Shown: positions 35,834 to 45,965, numbered from the stretch's first letter. The stretch is 64,000 bases of DNA from Boudabousia marimammalium (GCF_001936115.1 NZ_MPDM01000002.1:248001-312000), one strand, 5' to 3'. The notes: generated by a model from the sequence alone, not told the origin. Made by a program: numbers and translations.

Positions 35834-36448
35834 CTATTTTGCGGTGCACTGCGGGTTTGCACCATCATTGCAGACCACGGTGACAGCCCAGGCGCCAGCA
35901 CTACCAGTCTGCTCATGGATGGTGACCAGTTTTCCGCTCATTTCCTCAGCCAGCTTGACGGAAACCAGCTGCACTGCCTCATCCGGTTTAGCTTCCACTA
36001 AAGTCACCGATGGAGAATCACCAATCCGCACCAGGATGGCACCTTCGCCAAGGTAGCGGGCCTGCAGTTCCATGCCTGAGAGTTTACCGGAGGGTAGTTC
36101 AAAAGCAGGGTCAAAGGCTTCGACGGTCCCCTCCACAGGCTCAGTGACAATGGGGCCCAGCTGGTAGATATGATGCGGGAAGGAGGACTTGTCGGCAGTA
36201 GCTTTAAGCTCTTCGGAGAGCTTCGTAACCCGCTCCAGGGAGGCTTTACGCCATTCTTCTTGGGCTTGCTTCTGGGGTTCCGCCGAGGGGGCCGAGGGCG
36301 CGCTTGTGGCCGGAGGTTTTGGCGGATAGTAAGGATTATCCCCCAGATCTTTACAAGCTGAGAGAGCGGGGACCATAGCAAGCGCAATCGCTGCCACTGC
36401 CATTCGCTGTCGCAGGGGGCGGCTGTGCTTAAAACCTGGTTTCAACAT
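35834..36448 (-). CDS. Lipoprotein of unknown function
   Basis: The 204-residue product has a basic N-terminus, a hydrophobic core and the lipobox LSAC at about residue 29-32, followed by a Pro/Ala/Ser linker (PPKPPATSAPSAPSA). It would be anchored outside the cytoplasmic membrane. The mature domain of about 150 residues has no recognised family and ends with two Cys (VVCNDGANPQC) that could form a disulphide. It is a single gene, divergent from punA. Confidence 0.8.
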   Translation of the reverse strand: MLKPGFKHSRPLRQRMAVAAIALAMVPALSACKDLGDNPYYPPKPPATSAPSAPSAEPQKQAQEEWRKASLERVTKLSEELKATADKSSFPHHIYQLGPIVTEPVEGTVEAFDPAFELPSGKLSGMELQARYLGEGAILVRIGDSPSVTLVEAKPDEAVQLVSVKLAEEMSGKLVTIHEQTGSAGAWAVTVVCNDGANPQCTAK

Positions 36449-36543
36449 GTCTCTAGTTTACCCCTTTACCGGTCAAATACTGGGCTACGAATCCCTGCCA
36501 ATATAAGTGTGCTATAGGCCGCCTATTAGGATAACCTCTATAT

Positions 36544-37362
36544 ATGAGTGATATTGAACAACCTTATTTACAGATCGCCAATGAAGCCGCTGCGGTGATT
36601 CGCGAACGTAGCGGCATTGAATCCCACCAGATTGCTCTGGTCCTTGGCTCCGGCTGGGGCGGCGCAGCTGATTTGATTGGGGAAACTGTTTCTGAAATTC
36701 CGTCCGCTGAGATCCCGGGCTTCCACGCTCCCGCGGTGGCCGGCCATAATCCGACGATTCGTTCCGTCCGCCTAGCCGACGGTCGTCACGCCCTCGTCCT
36801 CGGCTCCCGCACCCACTACTATGAAGGTCGCGGCGTGCGCGCGGTGGCCCACGGGGTGCGCACCGCCGCCGCGGCAGGTTGTGACTACCTGGTTTTAACG
36901 AACGGTTGCGGCGGTTTGCATCCGGAATGGGCTCCGGGCACCCCTGTCCTAATTCGTGACCACATTAATCTGACGGCTGACTCCCCCATTGAGGGCGCAC
37001 ATTTCGTGGATTTGACGAACCTGTATTCGCAGCGTTTGCGGGCTTTGGCGCATCAGATTGATCCTTCCCTGCCCGAGGGCGTGTACGTGCAGTTCCGCGG
37101 ACCTCACTATGAGACGCCAGCGGAAGTGCAGATGGCGGCCCGCCTGGGCGGCGACCTTGTCGGCATGTCCACGACTTTGGAAGCGATTGCGGCCCGTGAG
37201 GTCGGCTTGGAGATTTTGGGCTTGTCCTTGGTGACGAACGCGGCTGCTGGCATTAGTAAAGATCCGCTGTCACATGAGGAAGTCATTGAAGCAGGGCGCG
37301 CGGCCGGGCCCCGGATTGCCGCTCTCCTTGCTGACATTATCCGTGCTTTACCTAGTAAATGA
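36544..37362 (+). CDS. punA: Purine-nucleoside phosphorylase
   Basis: The 272-residue trimeric-type PNP splits inosine, guanosine and deoxy forms into base and (deoxy)ribose-1-phosphate. Conserved parts are ALVLGSGWGG for phosphate binding, ALVLGSRTHYYEGRG, LTNGCGGL, GVYVQFRGPHYETPAEV, MSTTLEAIAAREVGLEI and SLVTNAAAGI. There is no clear Shine-Dalgarno before the ATG. The next gene, a phospho-sugar mutase, follows 93 nt downstream, suiting conversion of the pentose-1-phosphate product. Confidence 0.95.
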   Translation: MSDIEQPYLQIANEAAAVIRERSGIESHQIALVLGSGWGGAADLIGETVSEIPSAEIPGFHAPAVAGHNPTIRSVRLADGRHALVLGSRTHYYEGRGVRAVAHGVRTAAAAGCDYLVLTNGCGGLHPEWAPGTPVLIRDHINLTADSPIEGAHFVDLTNLYSQRLRALAHQIDPSLPEGVYVQFRGPHYETPAEVQMAARLGGDLVGMSTTLEAIAAREVGLEILGLSLVTNAAAGISKDPLSHEEVIEAGRAAGPRIAALLADIIRALPSK

Positions 37363-37455
37363 TTTATATGGCACTGCTCCCTGCTCCGCGGCGTCCTCTA
37401 GCGGACACTGTGTTGCGCTCCGTCGCGTCGATCAGGACAGTTTTAGGAGGTTCTA

Positions 37456-39198
37456 ATGACGGTCGATAAGACTCGTATTGAACAATGGATTAATGATGAT
37501 CCGTCAGAAGTTGACCAGCAGAAACTGCGTGACCTTCTGGCTGCTGCCAGCCAGTCAGGCCCCGAGGCTGAGGCCGCCGCAGCTGAGCTGGAAAATGCTT
37601 TCGCTGGAGAGCTAACCTTTGGTACTGCAGGCTTGCGCGGCAAGATTGGGGCCGGCCCGAATCGGATGAATCGCGCAGTCGTGATTCGCGCAGCCGCAGG
37701 TTTGGCCGCTTTCTTGAAAGAGTCCGTGGGTGAAGACTTTGAGGTCGTCGTCGGCTACGATGCCCGCCACGGTTCCAGCCAGTTCGCCCTCGACACTTGC
37801 GCTGTCATCACGGCAGCTGGCGGTAAGGCGAAACTGTTCCCGCGTGCGCTACCTACCCCGGTTACCGCTTACGCTTTGCGGTACTTGGGCGTGGATGCGG
37901 CCGTGATGGTGACGGCTTCCCATAACCCGCCGCAGGATAACGGCTACAAGGTTTACTTGGGTGGCCGCGCTGTCACTGGTCCCGGTCAGGGCGCACAGAT
38001 TGTGCCGCCCTATGATGGGGAGATTTTGGCGAAGATTCAGGCTGCCCCGGCAGCTAATCAGGTGCCGATGGCTGAGTCTGGCTGGGAGATGGTGCCGGAA
38101 AGCCTGATTGAATCCTATATTGCTCAGGCTGTGTCCCTTGCCTCTCCCGGTCCGAAGGACTTGCGTATTGTGTTGACCTCCATGCACGGCGTGGGCGGCG
38201 AGCCCTGCTTGCAGGCGCTCAATATTGCGGGCTTTAAGGATGTCCACATTGTTGCTGAGCAGCATGAGCCGGACCCTGATTTCCCGACCGTTTCCTTCCC
38301 GAATCCGGAAGAGCCGGGCGCTTTGGATCTAGCTATGGAGCTGGCCCGCAAGGTGGACGCCGACATTGTCTTGGCGAACGACCCTGACGCTGACCGTTGC
38401 TCTGCCGCGATTCCGGATGCTTCCGTCGAGGGCGGCTGGCGTCAGCTGACCGGTGATGAGATTGGTTCACTGCTGGGTGAGCAGTCCGCTAGCTTCTGGG
38501 AGGAAAACTCCAAGCAACGCGAAGCTGATGGCATGAATATGTTCGGCCCGGGTGAGACTGGCACTTTGGCCTGCTCCATTGTCTCATCTCGGTTGCTGTC
38601 GCAGATTGCGAAGGCGCACGGCATGAACTTTGAGCCGACCTTGACTGGTTTCAAGTGGATTTCTCGCGCACATAACTTGGTTTTCGGCTATGAAGAAGCG
38701 ATTGGTTTCTGCGTTGATCCGCAGCATGTTCGCGATAAGGACGGCATTTCTGCTTCATTGCGTTTGGCTTCCTTGGCTCAGAGCATGAAGGCTGCCGGCC
38801 GTAGCCTAGATGACCTGCTGAACGATTTGGCGTACCAGCATGGTTTGTATGCGACCAGCCAGCTGGCTGTGCGCGTCACCGACCTGTCCTTGATTGCTGA
38901 CGCCATGAAGACGCTGCGGACCAAGGGTCTGCCTGATTTAGATGGCTCCAAGGTGGTTGAGTCCGTGGATTTGGCTGAAGGCTATCAGGGCCTACCTCCG
39001 ACCGATGGTATGCTGTTCCTCTCTGCAGACAACAGTCGCGTGATTGCCCGCCCATCCGGCACAGAGCCGAAACTGAAATGCTACCTTGAAGTAGTTCAGC
39101 CGGTTGCCGAGGGTGAAGCAAAGGAAGCACGCGTGGAAGCTCAGAAACGGCTTGAGGCGATTAAGACTCAGTTGCGTGAATACTTAGGTTTTAACTAA
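37456..39198 (+). CDS. Phospho-sugar mutase (phosphopentomutase/phosphoglucomutase family)
   Basis: The 580-residue enzyme belongs to the alpha-D-phosphohexomutases. The catalytic serine loop is VMVTASHNPPQDNGYKVY, the metal-binding loop DPDADRC, the sugar-binding loop GYEEAIGF and the phosphate-binding end RPSGTEPKLKCY. AGGAGG lies just before the ATG. Placed after punA and near deoC and deoA, it may act as a phosphopentomutase interconverting (deoxy)ribose-1- and 5-phosphate; glucose-1- or mannose-1-phosphate are alternatives. Confidence 0.92.
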   Translation: MTVDKTRIEQWINDDPSEVDQQKLRDLLAAASQSGPEAEAAAAELENAFAGELTFGTAGLRGKIGAGPNRMNRAVVIRAAAGLAAFLKESVGEDFEVVVGYDARHGSSQFALDTCAVITAAGGKAKLFPRALPTPVTAYALRYLGVDAAVMVTASHNPPQDNGYKVYLGGRAVTGPGQGAQIVPPYDGEILAKIQAAPAANQVPMAESGWEMVPESLIESYIAQAVSLASPGPKDLRIVLTSMHGVGGEPCLQALNIAGFKDVHIVAEQHEPDPDFPTVSFPNPEEPGALDLAMELARKVDADIVLANDPDADRCSAAIPDASVEGGWRQLTGDEIGSLLGEQSASFWEENSKQREADGMNMFGPGETGTLACSIVSSRLLSQIAKAHGMNFEPTLTGFKWISRAHNLVFGYEEAIGFCVDPQHVRDKDGISASLRLASLAQSMKAAGRSLDDLLNDLAYQHGLYATSQLAVRVTDLSLIADAMKTLRTKGLPDLDGSKVVESVDLAEGYQGLPPTDGMLFLSADNSRVIARPSGTEPKLKCYLEVVQPVAEGEAKEARVEAQKRLEAIKTQLREYLGFN

Positions 39199-39210
39199 GC
39201 AAAACTGATT

Positions 39211-39249
39211 GCTGGGGTGTGGATGCCGGTTGGGTGTCTACACCCCAGC
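39211..39249. terminator. Bidirectional terminator between the mutase and ClC genes
   Basis: GCTGGGGTGT and ACACCCCAGC form a perfect 10-bp stem followed by TTTCGTTTT. It lies between convergent genes and is T-rich on the plus side. Confidence 0.85.
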
Positions 39250-39273
39250 TTTCGTTTTAGCTATTTTCCCGTT

Positions 39274-40620
39274 TTAGCTCTTTTTTCGTCTGATTGCGGC
39301 AATCATTTTCCGCATCTCTTTTGACTTTTCAGAACGCTTGAGAAGCTGATCGTAGATTGGCTCTGAATGGAGTGCGGTCGCCACCAGCATCGCTAGGGCG
39401 CAAGCACCCAGCATGGGCGGCAGCATGGCAACCCGACCGGTCATTTCGGTGGCCAGGATAAGTCCAGTAATGGGTGCGCGCACTGTCGCTGTAAAGAACG
39501 CGGCCATTCCCACCAGTGCCATCGCCGGTAGGGAGAGGTCCACCCCTGGCTGCACGTATTCGGCGATTTGCCCGACCAGTAGTCCCGTGCTGCTTCCAAT
39601 CACGAGCATCGGCGCGAAGAGGCCGCCAGGCGTGCCGGCAGCGTAGCAGACGGGCCCCAGCACGAAGCGCAAGCCTAGTACGCCCAGAGTTACCCAGATG
39701 GTCCCATGCGCCCAGAGGGCTTCTTGGGTGAGGTAGTCGCCGCCGCCCACTAGGTGTGGGCTAAACCAGCCGATGACGGAGATGACCAGGCCGATTGTGG
39801 CGGCCCGAATCCAGGTGGGTATTTTAATCGCGTCAGCGACGCCGAGGAAGAAAACCACCAGCCATGAGTAAGTCACTCCCAGCAGGCCGCAGGCAATGCC
39901 GGCGAGGGCAATCCAATGGGAGGTCAGCAGGCTCGGCGGAGGTAGCGGCCCCATCCTAAATTCAGTTTCGGAGCCAACAATCGCAATTGAGGCTACGAAG
40001 CCACTGGAGGAGGCCGTCAATGTAGCCAGCGTGGTGCGCACATCAAAGCGCCGCACCAGCTCTTCCAGAATAAACACACCACCAGCGATGGGAGCGTTAA
40101 AGGCGGTGGCAAGACCGGCAGCGGCGCCGGCCCCAATGATTACACGCAAGTCCGTTTTGTTGACTTTGATGAACTTGTTGACGGTGGAGGCAATGGTACC
40201 GCCCATTTGGACGAGGGGGCCTTCCCTGCCCAACATTAGCCCAGCGCCGATCGCGAGGATGCCGCCCACAAATTTGACGGGTAGGATACGGGTCCGGCCC
40301 GGTCCGACATCTCCGGCCACGATCTGTTCAACATGCGGAATACCCGACCCTTCGGCGTGCGGCTCAATCTTCGTTACGAGGATGGCTGCCACCGCGGTGG
40401 CGCTCATACAGATAACTAGGAAAGTGAAGAAACCTAGGGTCGGGTATTCGCCATGTAGGTATCCGGTCAACCAGATTCTAAACATTTCAGCGAGGCGCAG
40501 GAAGATTTTAAAATATGCTGCCACCACGCCGGTAAGCATTCCCACGATGCCGGCCACTACCGTGAGGAGGATGAGGTTGAAAGACTCTTCCGAAATCCTC
40601 GGAGCTTTAGGCATTCGCAT
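39274..40620 (-). CDS. ClC-type chloride channel or Cl-/H+ antiporter
   Basis: The 448-residue membrane protein has the three ClC selectivity motifs: GSGIPHVE, GREGPLVQMGG with the gating Glu, and a later GGLFAPMLVIGS (GxFxP). A cytoplasmic N-tail precedes about ten or more helices, and no CBS domain follows. Such proteins move chloride, or exchange it with protons, across the cytoplasmic membrane. The start has no obvious ribosome-binding site; the ATG two codons later is equally possible. Confidence 0.95.
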   Translation of the reverse strand: MRMPKAPRISEESFNLILLTVVAGIVGMLTGVVAAYFKIFLRLAEMFRIWLTGYLHGEYPTLGFFTFLVICMSATAVAAILVTKIEPHAEGSGIPHVEQIVAGDVGPGRTRILPVKFVGGILAIGAGLMLGREGPLVQMGGTIASTVNKFIKVNKTDLRVIIGAGAAAGLATAFNAPIAGGVFILEELVRRFDVRTTLATLTASSSGFVASIAIVGSETEFRMGPLPPPSLLTSHWIALAGIACGLLGVTYSWLVVFFLGVADAIKIPTWIRAATIGLVISVIGWFSPHLVGGGDYLTQEALWAHGTIWVTLGVLGLRFVLGPVCYAAGTPGGLFAPMLVIGSSTGLLVGQIAEYVQPGVDLSLPAMALVGMAAFFTATVRAPITGLILATEMTGRVAMLPPMLGACALAMLVATALHSEPIYDQLLKRSEKSKEMRKMIAAIRRKKS

Positions 40621-40675
40621 TGTGTTATCGGCTTACTCTTTAGTAATCAGTCGGTTTTCCAGCTTGTTGAGTGTT

Positions 40676-41326
40676 TTAGTCTTCGTAGCCTTCGAGAACC
40701 GCGGCAGAGGAAGACAGTCCGAGGCGGCTGGCGCCCGCCTCGATCATGGCCTGAGCGGTTTCCGCATTGCGGATACCACCGGAAGCTTTCACGCCGAGGC
40801 GGTCGCCCACAGTTTTACGCATCAGTGCGACAGCGTGAGCGCTAGCTCCACCGGCAGGGTGGAAACCAGTTGAAGTCTTGACGAAGTCGGCGCCGGCAGC
40901 TTCAGAAGCTTCACAGCACTTGACAATCTCCTCATCGGTGAGGGCTGCTGATTCAATAATGACCTTCAGCAACTTGTCGCCGCAGGCTTCCTTGACTGCG
41001 TGAATATCAGCCTGAACTGCGTCCCAGTCGTGCTCTTTGACCAGCTTCAAGTTGACGACCATGTCAACTTCGTCTGCGCCTTTAGCAACTGAGTCGGCAG
41101 CTTCAGCGGCTTTCACCACGGTAGCGTGAGCACCCGAGGGGAAACCACATACGGTGGCTACTTTCACTGAATCAGGTGTCTCGATTGGCAACTGATTGGG
41201 GGAGACACAAACGCTGAAGGTGTGCAAGCGAGCGGCTTCTTCAATCAGCTCTTTTACCTCAGCTGCGGTGGCCTGCGGGGCCAGCAGTGTGTGATCAATC
41301 ATTTGTGCCACATCGTTACGTTTCAT
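40676..41326 (-). CDS. deoC: Deoxyribose-phosphate aldolase
   Basis: The 216-residue class I aldolase splits 2-deoxyribose-5-phosphate into acetaldehyde and glyceraldehyde-3-phosphate. Conserved segments are [57 protein letters not shown], and [15 protein letters not shown] with the Schiff-base lysine. AAAGGAG lies before the ATG, and a TACAAT box upstream suggests its own promoter. It completes deoxynucleoside breakdown begun by DeoA and PunA. Confidence 0.96.
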   Translation of the reverse strand: MKRNDVAQMIDHTLLAPQATAAEVKELIEEAARLHTFSVCVSPNQLPIETPDSVKVATVCGFPSGAHATVVKAAEAADSVAKGADEVDMVVNLKLVKEHDWDAVQADIHAVKEACGDKLLKVIIESAALTDEEIVKCCEASEAAGADFVKTSTGFHPAGGASAHAVALMRKTVGDRLGVKASGGIRNAETAQAMIEAGASRLGLSSSAAVLEGYED

Positions 41327-41423
41327 TATTTCTCCTTTAACAATTAGTGGTTTTCCTACCCTGATTGTACTAGGTAAGTTCAGTGAAGCAACTAGGCCAA
41401 ATAGAGACTATTTTGTGGCTACT

Positions 41424-42872
41424 CTACTCCGCTTTAGCTTCCGCTCCGGAGCGCCCGGGCAAGAAACTGGAAACCAGGTAGGTAACCAACATATTGGCCG
41501 CGAATCCAGGCAGTATTTCGTAGAGATCGAAAATACCGCCGCTGAGGTTCTTCCAGAGAATCACCACTAGAGCGCCGGCAACTAGACCTGCTACAGCTCC
41601 CCTAGATTCAAGCTTCTTCCAGTACAGGGCGAGGATAATGGTGGGCCCGAAGGAGGCACCGAATCCAGCCCAAGCGAATGCTACGAGCTGCAAAATGGTG
41701 TCCGAGGGAGACCATGCCAAGATGGCAGCCACCACGGCCGTTGCGAGAACGGCTCCACGGCCCCATAACACGCCAGCCCAGTCGCCCAGCGGTTTCTTAG
41801 CCACTGCATGGTAGATATCTTCGACCAGAGCCGAGGACGTCACCAGCAGCTGGCTGGAAATCGTGGACATGATAGCTGCCAAAATAGCAGCTAACAAGAA
41901 GCCGGCAATTAACGGGTGGAAAAGCAACTGGCTGAGCGCAATGAAGACGGTTTCACCGTTTTCTAGTGGTTGCCCCTTGGCGGTGTACATGGCGATACCT
42001 ACCAGTGCGGTAAGGGTTGCACCAATAACAGCTAGGAGCATCCAGCCGATGCCAATCCGACGGCCGCGCTTTGCTTCACCGGCGCTACGTAGCGCCATGA
42101 AACGAACCAGAATGTGCGGCTGTCCAAAGTATCCCAGGCCCCAGGCCAGGGATGAGAGGACTCCAATGATGGTAGCCCCACCCGTGAGGGAGAGTAGCTT
42201 CGGGTCGACCTGATTAATCGCGTCGATGACTTCACCTACCCCACCGAGTTCGTAGATGCCTACGACCGGCACCATCACGAGTGCGGTCACCATCATGAGG
42301 CCCTGAACGAAATCCGTCCAGGACACAGCAAGGAATCCGCCGATACCGGTGTAGGCCACCGTAATTGCGGCGACGATGACCATTCCCAGTCGGTAGTCGA
42401 CACCGGAGAAAGACTCGAAGAAAACGCCGCCAGCAACCATGCCTGAAGAGACATAGAAAGTGAAGAAGACCAAGATTACGATGCCGGAAGCGATGCGGAT
42501 GACATGGTGTTTGTCGCCCACCCGGTTCGAAAGGAACGTCGGAATCGTAATCGAGTTATTGGTCTCCTCACTGACAGCGCGTAGTCGCGGCGCCACCACT
42601 TTCCAGTTCACCCATGCACCCACAGTCAACCCGACTGCGATCCAAAGGTTCACTAGACCTGCGGCGTAGATCGCGCCAGGCAGGCCCATGAGGAGCCAAC
42701 CTGACATGTCTGATGCGCCAGCGGAAAGTGCTGCGACCATTGGCCCCAGACCGCGTCCTGCTAGCATGTAGTCGTCAAAAGTGTCGTTCTTTCGATAGGC
42801 ACTAAAGCCGATGGCAATCATTCCCAGCAGATACACCACCATGGCTATTGCTAGATAAGTGTTATCGGTCAT
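41424..42872 (-). CDS. Sodium/solute symporter (PutP-like)
   Basis: The 482-residue protein is a sodium:solute symporter with about thirteen helices. Motifs typical of PutP are AGRGLGPMVAALSAGASDMSGWLLMGLPG near the N-terminus and a YFGQPHILVRFMA segment. In PutP the substrate is proline with Na+. AGGAGG stands before the ATG. It lies 31 nt after deoA and so is probably at the end of the nucleoside operon; a nucleoside-linked substrate is possible but the motifs favour proline. Confidence 0.9.
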   Translation of the reverse strand: MTDNTYLAIAMVVYLLGMIAIGFSAYRKNDTFDDYMLAGRGLGPMVAALSAGASDMSGWLLMGLPGAIYAAGLVNLWIAVGLTVGAWVNWKVVAPRLRAVSEETNNSITIPTFLSNRVGDKHHVIRIASGIVILVFFTFYVSSGMVAGGVFFESFSGVDYRLGMVIVAAITVAYTGIGGFLAVSWTDFVQGLMMVTALVMVPVVGIYELGGVGEVIDAINQVDPKLLSLTGGATIIGVLSSLAWGLGYFGQPHILVRFMALRSAGEAKRGRRIGIGWMLLAVIGATLTALVGIAMYTAKGQPLENGETVFIALSQLLFHPLIAGFLLAAILAAIMSTISSQLLVTSSALVEDIYHAVAKKPLGDWAGVLWGRGAVLATAVVAAILAWSPSDTILQLVAFAWAGFGASFGPTIILALYWKKLESRGAVAGLVAGALVVILWKNLSGGIFDLYEILPGFAANMLVTYLVSSFLPGRSGAEAKAE

Positions 42873-42903
42873 GGGACCTCCTTACATAAGTCTTCTCCTT
42901 TTG

Positions 42904-44193
42904 CTAGGACAAACGTCCTAATATCACAGAGGATGCCAGATTGGGAGCTACTGTGTCAAGCGTCACTGCATTTTCGAGTGTTTCGAGTGCCCGCTCGAAG
43001 CGTTCCGGGGTCTCCGTGTGCAGTGTCATGATTGGCTCGCCACGTTTCACTTGGTCCCCTGGCTTCACGTGCAGCTCAATCCCGGCGACAGCCTGTACCG
43101 GATCTTCCTTACGGGCTCGACCCGCACCCAGACGCCATGAAGCCACGCCTACCGCTAACGCGTCCATGGTGTGCACATAGCCGTCAGCGTCCGCCGTCAC
43201 GGTGTGAGTTTCCGGAGCGACCGGCAACGGGGCATCCGGGTCTCCGCCCTGGTCAGAAATCATCTGACGCCAGCGATCCATCGCCCGACCGTCCTTCAAG
43301 GCGGCTTCCACGTCCTCGTCGGGGCGTCCCGCACCAGCCAGCATTTCCCGCGCCAAAGCCAGCGTCAGCTCCACCACGTCACTGGGGCCGCCACCAGCTA
43401 GCACCTCTAGGGATTCACGAACTTCGAGGGCGTTACCAACGGTCTTACCCAAAGGAGTGGACATATCGGTAAGTAGTGCAACGGTATGCACACCCGCGTC
43501 CTTACCCAAGTCAACCATAGTCTGCGCCAGCTCACGCGCCTGCTCCAAGTCCTTCATGAAGGCACCAGATCCGACCTTCACATCCAGCACTAGAGATCCG
43601 GTACCTTCCGCAATCTTCTTCGACATGATCGAGGAAGCAATCAGCGGCACACAGTCCACAGTGGAAGTGATGTCACGCAACGCGTACAGCTTCTTATCGG
43701 CGGGGGCAAGACCAGCACCGGCTGCACAGATCACTGCACCCGGACCGGTCCCCAGCATCTCCATGATCTTTTCGTTCGAGATCTCAGCCTGCCAGCCGGG
43801 AATCGACTCCAGCTTGTCGAGGGTGCCTCCGGTGTGACCCAGCCCGCGGCCAGACAGCTGCGGGACAGCCACGTCAAAGGCTGCTACAAGCGGAGCCAGC
43901 GGCAGAGTAATCTTGTCGCCGACACCGCCAGTGGAGTGCTTATCCGAGGTGGGGCGCGGCAGGCTACCGAAGTCCATACGCTCGCCCGAAGCAATCATCG
44001 CAGCAGTCCAGTGAGCGATTTCTTGACGGTTCATACCGCGCAAGAAGATTGCCATAGCCAGGGCAGACATCTGCTCATCAGCCACCACACCGTGCGTATA
44101 AGCGTCGATTACCCAGTTGATTTGTGCTTCAGAGAGAACTCCCCCGTCGCGTTTCGCGCGAATAATATCTACTGCATCAAATGTTTTACTCAT
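42904..44193 (-). CDS. deoA: Thymidine/pyrimidine-nucleoside phosphorylase
   Basis: The 429-residue enzyme phosphorolyses thymidine, and often uridine and deoxyuridine, to base and deoxyribose-1-phosphate. Diagnostic motifs are ALAMAIFLRGMNRQE, SDKHSTGGVGDK for phosphate binding, PQLSGRGLGHTGGTLDKLESIPG and SSIMSKKIAEG. It starts 14 nt after cdd, in one operon with the nucleoside importer, so imported cytidine-type compounds can be deaminated and then cleaved. Confidence 0.95.
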   Translation of the reverse strand: MSKTFDAVDIIRAKRDGGVLSEAQINWVIDAYTHGVVADEQMSALAMAIFLRGMNRQEIAHWTAAMIASGERMDFGSLPRPTSDKHSTGGVGDKITLPLAPLVAAFDVAVPQLSGRGLGHTGGTLDKLESIPGWQAEISNEKIMEMLGTGPGAVICAAGAGLAPADKKLYALRDITSTVDCVPLIASSIMSKKIAEGTGSLVLDVKVGSGAFMKDLEQARELAQTMVDLGKDAGVHTVALLTDMSTPLGKTVGNALEVRESLEVLAGGGPSDVVELTLALAREMLAGAGRPDEDVEAALKDGRAMDRWRQMISDQGGDPDAPLPVAPETHTVTADADGYVHTMDALAVGVASWRLGAGRARKEDPVQAVAGIELHVKPGDQVKRGEPIMTLHTETPERFERALETLENAVTLDTVAPNLASSVILGRLS

Positions 44194-44207
44194 ACTTATT
44201 ATCTTTC

Positions 44208-44681
44208 TTATTTAGAGTCGTCCTCCGCTGGAGCGTCAGCGCTCAACGAAGAGACAACTGTCCGTAAATAGTCGGGTCCGAAAGCATCGGGTAGCACTTC
44301 TGCCATCCGCTTCATACCGGAAGGCATCAAGATTAGCAGTTCAGGCCCGCCATGTTCATATAGTAACTGGCGGCAACGTCCACACGGCATGAGTAGCTCA
44401 TCCTTACCATTGACGCAGACGAAAGCCACGAGGTGGCCGCCACCGGTCTTGTGCAATTCTGACACTAGGCCGCACTCTGCGCACAGAGTGGAACCATAGG
44501 CTGCGTTTTCAACATTGCAACCAGAAACAATCCGCCCGTCATCAACGAGGGCGGCTGCCCCTACTGGAAATTTTGAGTAGGGAGCGTAAGCGTGACGCAT
44601 AGCCGACTGGGCGGCTTCACGAAGAGCCGCCCAGTTAGCCTGCGACACCTGATCAAAAGACGGTGTCATATTCAATTCCAT
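44208..44681 (-). CDS. cdd: Cytidine deaminase
   Basis: The 157-residue zinc enzyme deaminates cytidine and deoxycytidine to uridine forms. YAPYSKFPVGAA, GCNVENAAYGSTLCAE (catalytic Glu, first Zn Cys) and PCGRCRQLL (two Zn Cys) are all present. A second ATG four codons in (44669) is an equally good start. It begins 3 nt after the second permease gene and continues as the same operon. Confidence 0.96.
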   Translation of the reverse strand: MELNMTPSFDQVSQANWAALREAAQSAMRHAYAPYSKFPVGAAALVDDGRIVSGCNVENAAYGSTLCAECGLVSELHKTGGGHLVAFVCVNGKDELLMPCGRCRQLLYEHGGPELLILMPSGMKRMAEVLPDAFGPDYLRTVVSSLSADAPAEDDSK

Positions 44682-44684
44682 TTT

Positions 44685-45965
44685 CTATGCAGGATACGGT
44701 TTACCTTCAGCTGCCGGCGCCCGGACCGCACCAACGAATCCGGCCACAGCCAGAATCGTCACCACGTAGGGCAGCATCAGCATAAATTCCGCTGGAAGCG
44801 GCGAACCAACTGACTGCATGATAGAGCCGAGGTTAGTTGCGAAGCCGAACAGTAAGGATGCAGCGACTGCACCCTTGGGGTTCCAGCGACCAATAATCAT
44901 AGCAGCTAGAGCGATGAAGCCGTTACCGGCGGACATTTCCTTGCTGAAGGCAAGACCAGCGCCGAGGGTGAAGAATGCGCCCCCTAGGCCGGCCAGAGCG
45001 GAGGCCGCCACGACGTTAATCCAGCGGGTTACATTCACCTTAATGCCGACGGTGTCAGCTGCCTTCGGGTGCTCACCGCAAGCGCGGGTACGCAAACCCC
45101 AGCGAGTGTTGAACAGCGCGAACTGCAAACCGATGGCGGCCACGTAAACCAGATATACCAGCAACGACTGATTAAAGAAAATCGGGCCGATGAACGGAAT
45201 ATCCTTCAAGATCGGAATCGGAATCGGGGTTAGCGCGGTAACTACATTCAAATCTGGGTTATCGCTCAGCACAGTCGAGTAGAAGAATGAGGTCAAACCA
45301 ATGACCAGCATGTTCAACACGACACCCACAATGATGTGGTCAGTGCGAAGCGTAACCGTGAACAGTGCCAACAGTACACCCACTAGGGCGCCACCAATCA
45401 GCGCACCAATCAAACCAAGGTAGGCGTTGGAGAAGATTGACGCGGTCACTGCACCTAGGAAAGCCCCGAAGAGGAGCTGACCTTCAATAGCAATGTTAAT
45501 AACGCCAGAGCGCTCACAGACCACACCGGAAAGCGAACCGAAGATTAGCGGCACAGCTAGTGCCAGACCACCGACCAGCAATGAGACTACCGGCATGATG
45601 GAGCCCTGTTTGCCTGCCACAGTCCAGATCAGGAAGGCGACCACGAAGATTACGCCAACCCCACCAAAGTAGAGTCCAGATAGGCGCTTGCGGGCAACTG
45701 CACGCTGCCAGGCCAAAGCTGTCAGAACTACTGCGATGACGCTAAAGGCCCAGAGTGTGGGAACTGAAGGCACACTCAAATCTGGAATATTAAACCAGCC
45801 AGTAGCACCAGCGAAGGACATTACTGAAGTACCGCTGGTGGTGACAGCCATGAAAATCACTAGTACGGAAAGAACCGTCATCGAGATAGGGTCGCGACGT
45901 TTAATGGGAAGTTTGTAGTCTTCCGGAAGTTCAACCTTATTTTCCATCTTGGTTGAAGCAGCCAT
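44685..45965 (-). CDS. Nucleoside ABC transporter permease (second)
   Basis: The 426-residue membrane protein matches the BPD_transp_2 family of YufQ/NupQ nucleoside permeases. The core VVCERSGVINIAIEGQLLFGAFLGA is characteristic, with later GLRTRACGEHPKAADTVGI as the loop that contacts the ATPase. About eleven helices are visible. Its start overlaps the stop of the first permease by one base (TGATG). Confidence 0.93.
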   Translation of the reverse strand: MAASTKMENKVELPEDYKLPIKRRDPISMTVLSVLVIFMAVTTSGTSVMSFAGATGWFNIPDLSVPSVPTLWAFSVIAVVLTALAWQRAVARKRLSGLYFGGVGVIFVVAFLIWTVAGKQGSIMPVVSLLVGGLALAVPLIFGSLSGVVCERSGVINIAIEGQLLFGAFLGAVTASIFSNAYLGLIGALIGGALVGVLLALFTVTLRTDHIIVGVVLNMLVIGLTSFFYSTVLSDNPDLNVVTALTPIPIPILKDIPFIGPIFFNQSLLVYLVYVAAIGLQFALFNTRWGLRTRACGEHPKAADTVGIKVNVTRWINVVAASALAGLGGAFFTLGAGLAFSKEMSAGNGFIALAAMIIGRWNPKGAVAASLLFGFATNLGSIMQSVGSPLPAEFMLMLPYVVTILAVAGFVGAVRAPAAEGKPYPA

